Below, in pieces: positions 43,368 through 45,768 of a DNA stretch of 45,768 nucleotides. The notes below the pieces were generated by a model. It was not told the origin of the DNA and did not search any database. It saw only the letters and a list, made by a program, of their open reading frames with translations. Both the position numbers and the translations under genes were made by a program. This DNA comes from Gemmatimonadota bacterium (GTDB lineage Bacteria; Gemmatimonadota; Gemmatimonadetes; Gemmatimonadales; Gemmatimonadaceae), in the NCBI GenBank assembly GCA_003223455.1, contig QHVE01000058.1:81927-127694 (forward strand). The letters are read 5' to 3'. How positions within the stretch are numbered: position 1 is the first letter of the stretch; each line of letters starts with the position of its first letter.

Positions 43368-43898
43368 TCACGGCCTCGGCTGGCTCGACGGCGGGACCAT
43401 CCCCCTGATCCGGAAGTAGGTCACGACGTTGCCGTAGTGCTCGCCGTCGTGGGTCGCGTTGAGCGCGAGCGCCCACATGCGAGTGTGCTTCTCACCGAAC
43501 AGTGTGATCGCCTGCGCCGCAGCCGCGTCGGTCTGCGCATAGGCACGACGGCAGTACTCCGACGACGCACGCAAGGCGCCGACGAGCTGCGCCTTGGTCG
43601 TCATCGACTTCTCGACCGCGTCCTCGGCCCGCTCGGGATCGCCGACGGCCGCCGCGCAGAAGGCGTTCTGCGAACCGGCCACGTGACCGATCAGCTGGCC
43701 GAAGGTGCGGACCGTCGCGACCGGCTTGAACGCGTAGTCGGAGTCGGGCATCTGCTCCGCGGCGCGCAGCAGGTAGCCGCTCTGGGCTTCCCACATCTCC
43801 CGGATCGCGATGACACCGGCATTGGCGGAGGCGGGAGTGCTCTGGGCAAGGGCGGGAGTGGAGACCGCGAGCACGAGCGGGAAGAGTAGCCGATTCAT
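43368..43898 (-). CDS. Exported DinB-like protein
   Basis: A 176-residue precursor with a signal peptide (LLFPLVLAVSTPALAQ), then a four-helix DinB-like bundle. Metal ligands fitting the family are the His in QLIGHVAGSQN and the pair in NATHDGEHYGN. DinB proteins bind a divalent metal and are often thiol-dependent transferases; many are cytoplasmic, so an exported member is less usual. The ATG at 43898 is chosen because the signal peptide begins there. It is divergent from the nitrate-reductase-like gene. Confidence 0.75.
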   Translation of the reverse strand: MNRLLFPLVLAVSTPALAQSTPASANAGVIAIREMWEAQSGYLLRAAEQMPDSDYAFKPVATVRTFGQLIGHVAGSQNAFCAAAVGDPERAEDAVEKSMTTKAQLVGALRASSEYCRRAYAQTDAAAAQAITLFGEKHTRMWALALNATHDGEHYGNVVTYFRIRGMVPPSSQPRP

Positions 43899-44022
43899 TG
43901 AGCGTCCGGGGCGGGTGGGAGGAGTGGGTGCCGGGCGGCCAAAGTATGGGAGCGGGCAGGCGATCACCAGTCGTGCGGTCGCTGGGACGCGACGCGAGAC
44001 TGCCTGTTGATTGTAATGATTG

Positions 44023-44059
44023 CAACAAATGCGCAGATTCGAGCGCGCTTTGCAATTTT
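44023..44059. promoter_or_regulatory. AT-rich words shared with the other molybdoenzyme promoter region
   Basis: CAACAAATG (44023-44031) and TTTGCAATTTT (44049-44059) lie in the 304-bp divergent gap before the nitrate-reductase-like gene. Both words also occur upstream of the molybdopterin oxidoreductase gene (19764-19783), in the same order but closer together. The rest of this gap contains the promoter and palindrome listed separately; I see no gene in it. Confidence 0.4.
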
Positions 44060-44092
44060 TTCGCACAGATAGCGAGATATTTGGCTGCTTTG

Positions 44093-44107
44093 GTGCATAA
44101 TGTGCAC
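44093..44107. promoter_or_regulatory. Palindromic site just upstream of the promoter
   Basis: GTGCA (44093-44097) and TGCAC (44103-44107) are inverted repeats separated by TAATG. The centre is about 50 bp before the predicted start site, a typical position for an activator that contacts RNA polymerase. The regulator is unknown. Confidence 0.4.
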
Positions 44108-44114
44108 GAAATGA

Positions 44115-44143
44115 TTGACACTCGCGCTCGACCCGGATATGCT
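44115..44143 (+). promoter_or_regulatory. Near-consensus sigma-70 promoter of the nitrate-reductase-like gene
   Basis: TTGACA (44115-44120), a 17-bp spacer and TATGCT (44138-44143) match the housekeeping consensus with a perfect -35. Transcription should start near 44150, leaving a leader of about 50 nt. Confidence 0.75.
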
Positions 44144-44202
44144 GCCTCCGGAGCGACTCAACCACGAAACCGGATCCCGTGCCCTCATTCGCCCCCACCG
44201 CG

Positions 44203-45768
44203 ATGGACACCGCGACCCACTGCCCGTACTGCGCCTTCCAGTGCGGGATTCGGCTCAGTGCGGTCGATGACGTCCCAACCGTGGCGGGCGACGCGGACTT
44301 CCCCGTCAACAAGGGCGCGCTCTGCATCAAGGGGTTCACCGCCGCGGACACCCTCGCCCACCGCGATCGACTCCGCACCCCGCTGATCCGCACCGCCCGA
44401 GGAATCCTCGAACCGGCTTCCTGGGACGCGGCGCTGAACCGGATCGCCGACGGCATCCGGACCGTTCAGGCAACACACGGCCCCGATGCCGTCGGCGTCT
44501 TCGGCGGCGGGTCCCTGACCAACGAGAAGACGTACCTGCTCGGAAAGTTCGCGCGCGTCGGGCTGCGCACGCGGAACATCGACTACAACGGCCGCTTCTG
44601 CATGTCGAGCGCGGCGGGCGCGGCGATCAAGGCACTCGGCGTCGATCGTGGGCTCCCCTTCCCTGTCGAAGACATCGCGCATGCCGATGTGATCCTGCTC
44701 GTCGGAAGCAACCCGGCCGAGACGATGCCGCCGTTGATGCAGTACTTCCAGGCGCAGCGTGCGGCGGGTGGCACGCTGATCGTGGTCGACCCGCGCCGCA
44801 CCGTCACGGCGAAGAGCGCGAGCTTGCACCTCCGTCTCACTCCAGGCTCCGACGCGGCGGTCGCGAACGGGATCCTGCATCTGCTGGTGAAGCGGGGCGC
44901 GGTGGACCTCGACTTCGTGCGCGAGCGCACGGAGGGATTCGACCAGCTCCGCGGCGTGCTCGCCACCTACTGGCCCGAGCGCGTCGAGAAGATCACCGGC
45001 GTTTCGGAAGGACAGCTCGTGAGCGCCGCGACTCTGCTCGCCAACGCGCGTCGCCCGATGGTGCTCACGGCGCGCGGCGCCGAGCAGCAGGCGCAGGGCG
45101 TCACCAATGTCCTCGCCTTCATCAACCTCGCGCTCGCGCTCGGGAAGCGCGGACAGCCCTTCACGGGCTTCGGCACGATCACCGGCCAGGGAAACGGCCA
45201 GGGTGGTCGCGAGCATGGCCAGAAGGCGGACCAGCTTCCGGGATACCGGAAGATCGACGACCCCGCGGCGCGTGCGCACATGGCCGCGGTCTGGGGAATT
45301 CCTGAGCACGAGATCCCGGGTCCGGGACGCTCGGCGTACGAGCTGCTCGACGACCTCGGTCGCGAGGGCGGCGTGCGCGCGCTGCTGCTGATCGGATCGA
45401 ATCCCGTCGTGTCGGCGCCGCGTGCGCTGCACGTCGAGCAGCGTCTGCGGTCGCTCGACCTGCTCGTCGTCGCGGACTTCTTCCTCTCCGAGACCGCATC
45501 GCTCGCCGACGTCGTGCTGCCGAGCGCGCAGTGGGCCGAGGAAGAGGGAACGATGACGAACGTCGAGGGGCGCGTCATCCTGCGCCGCCGAGCGGCGACG
45601 ATCCCCGAGGGCGTTCGCTGCGATCTCGACATCATCCGCGGAATCGCCGAGCGGCTGGGTCGTGGCGGGCACTTCGCGTTCGAGTCGGCTGCCGAGGTGT
45701 TCGACGAGCTCCGCCGCGCGAGTGCGGGTGGTGTCGCCGACTACTCGGGGATCACCTACGCGAAGATC
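44203..45768 (+). CDS. Assimilatory nitrate reductase-like molybdoenzyme catalytic subunit (partial)
   Basis: The first 522 codons of a molybdopterin oxidoreductase that runs off the window. The 4Fe-4S motif CPYCAFQCGIRL (C7, C10, C14) and ALCIKGFTAAD open the protein. Then come NIDYNGRFCMSSAAGAAIKA, where a Cys at this position typically ligates molybdenum in periplasmic/assimilatory nitrate reductases and a selenocysteine or Cys does in formate dehydrogenases. GSNPAETMPPLM, FGTITGQGNGQGGREHGQKA and EEGTMTNVEGRVILRR follow. The closest fit is NasA; formate dehydrogenase is the alternative. ATG 44203 is listed; an in-frame GTG at 44179 would add 8 residues. Neither has a clear Shine-Dalgarno. 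Confidence 0.82.
   Translation, partial: MDTATHCPYCAFQCGIRLSAVDDVPTVAGDADFPVNKGALCIKGFTAADTLAHRDRLRTPLIRTARGILEPASWDAALNRIADGIRTVQATHGPDAVGVFGGGSLTNEKTYLLGKFARVGLRTRNIDYNGRFCMSSAAGAAIKALGVDRGLPFPVEDIAHADVILLVGSNPAETMPPLMQYFQAQRAAGGTLIVVDPRRTVTAKSASLHLRLTPGSDAAVANGILHLLVKRGAVDLDFVRERTEGFDQLRGVLATYWPERVEKITGVSEGQLVSAATLLANARRPMVLTARGAEQQAQGVTNVLAFINLALALGKRGQPFTGFGTITGQGNGQGGREHGQKADQLPGYRKIDDPAARAHMAAVWGIPEHEIPGPGRSAYELLDDLGREGGVRALLLIGSNPVVSAPRALHVEQRLRSLDLLVVADFFLSETASLADVVLPSAQWAEEEGTMTNVEGRVILRRRAATIPEGVRCDLDIIRGIAERLGRGGHFAFESAAEVFDELRRASAGGVADYSGITYAKI

Overview
The window looks like a chromosomal segment of a GC-rich, Gram-negative-type bacterium. Outer-membrane and lipoprotein genes, a TonB-plug-like fragment, GTG/TTG starts, many 1-4 bp stop/start overlaps and the family make-up are most reminiscent of Gemmatimonadota. 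That assignment is inference; no rRNA or tRNA gene is present to settle it. I see no insertion sequence, prophage, integrase or CRISPR array.

Layout. 1-6610: tail of a plug-like protein, a minus-strand ferredoxin-NADP reductase-type flavoprotein, a GT4 glycosyltransferase with a lipid-flippase-like protein, then a tight run pduO - aroB - 3D-domain protein - small membrane protein. 6780-12470: a short sigma-70 family factor with a good promoter and strong downstream hairpin, a 1188-residue GH18-like/CE4 deacetylase/GT2 fusion, and an overlapping lipid kinase. 12503-19265: a glycolate oxidase operon (glcD, glcE, glcF) followed by a catalytically eroded HAD protein, a YgfZ-type folate-binding protein and an SDR epimerase. 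19272-22083: a repeat lipoprotein and a divergently transcribed molybdopterin oxidoreductase broken by a frameshift. 22468-28741: MoxR-type AAA ATPase, GNAT, cytidylate-kinase-like protein, a convergent MFS/zinc-ribbon pair, and a VWA protein, also frameshifted. 28857-31142: crcB, DUF190, nickel-permease-like gene, short mutY. 31139-35849: lipoprotein, citrate synthase, TauE-like transporter, EVE protein, then yggT - DUF167 - receiver-like protein.

35896-41537 is a methionine unit: a promoter, a SAM-II-like riboswitch, an intrinsic terminator, full-length B12-dependent metH, and a homocysteine methyltransferase/methylenetetrahydrofolate reductase fusion. Together these make 5-methyl-THF, pass its methyl group to homocysteine, and appear to be shut off by S-adenosylmethionine. 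pduO at 4071 could supply adenosylcobalamin, but MetH itself uses methylcobalamin. The right end holds a PEBP-like protein, a beta-barrel protein, an Imm27-like protein, an exported DinB-like protein and a nitrate-reductase-like molybdoenzyme running off the edge, behind a near-consensus promoter.

Most notable signals: the SAM-II-like element with terminator on metH; the GH18-CE4-GT2 fusion; a HAD protein in the glycolate operon lacking catalytic residues; a shared pair of AT-rich words upstream of both molybdoenzyme genes; several starts 6-8 nt downstream of a -10 box (probable leaderless mRNAs); and two small out-of-frame deletions in otherwise conserved genes, which may be real or may be assembly errors.
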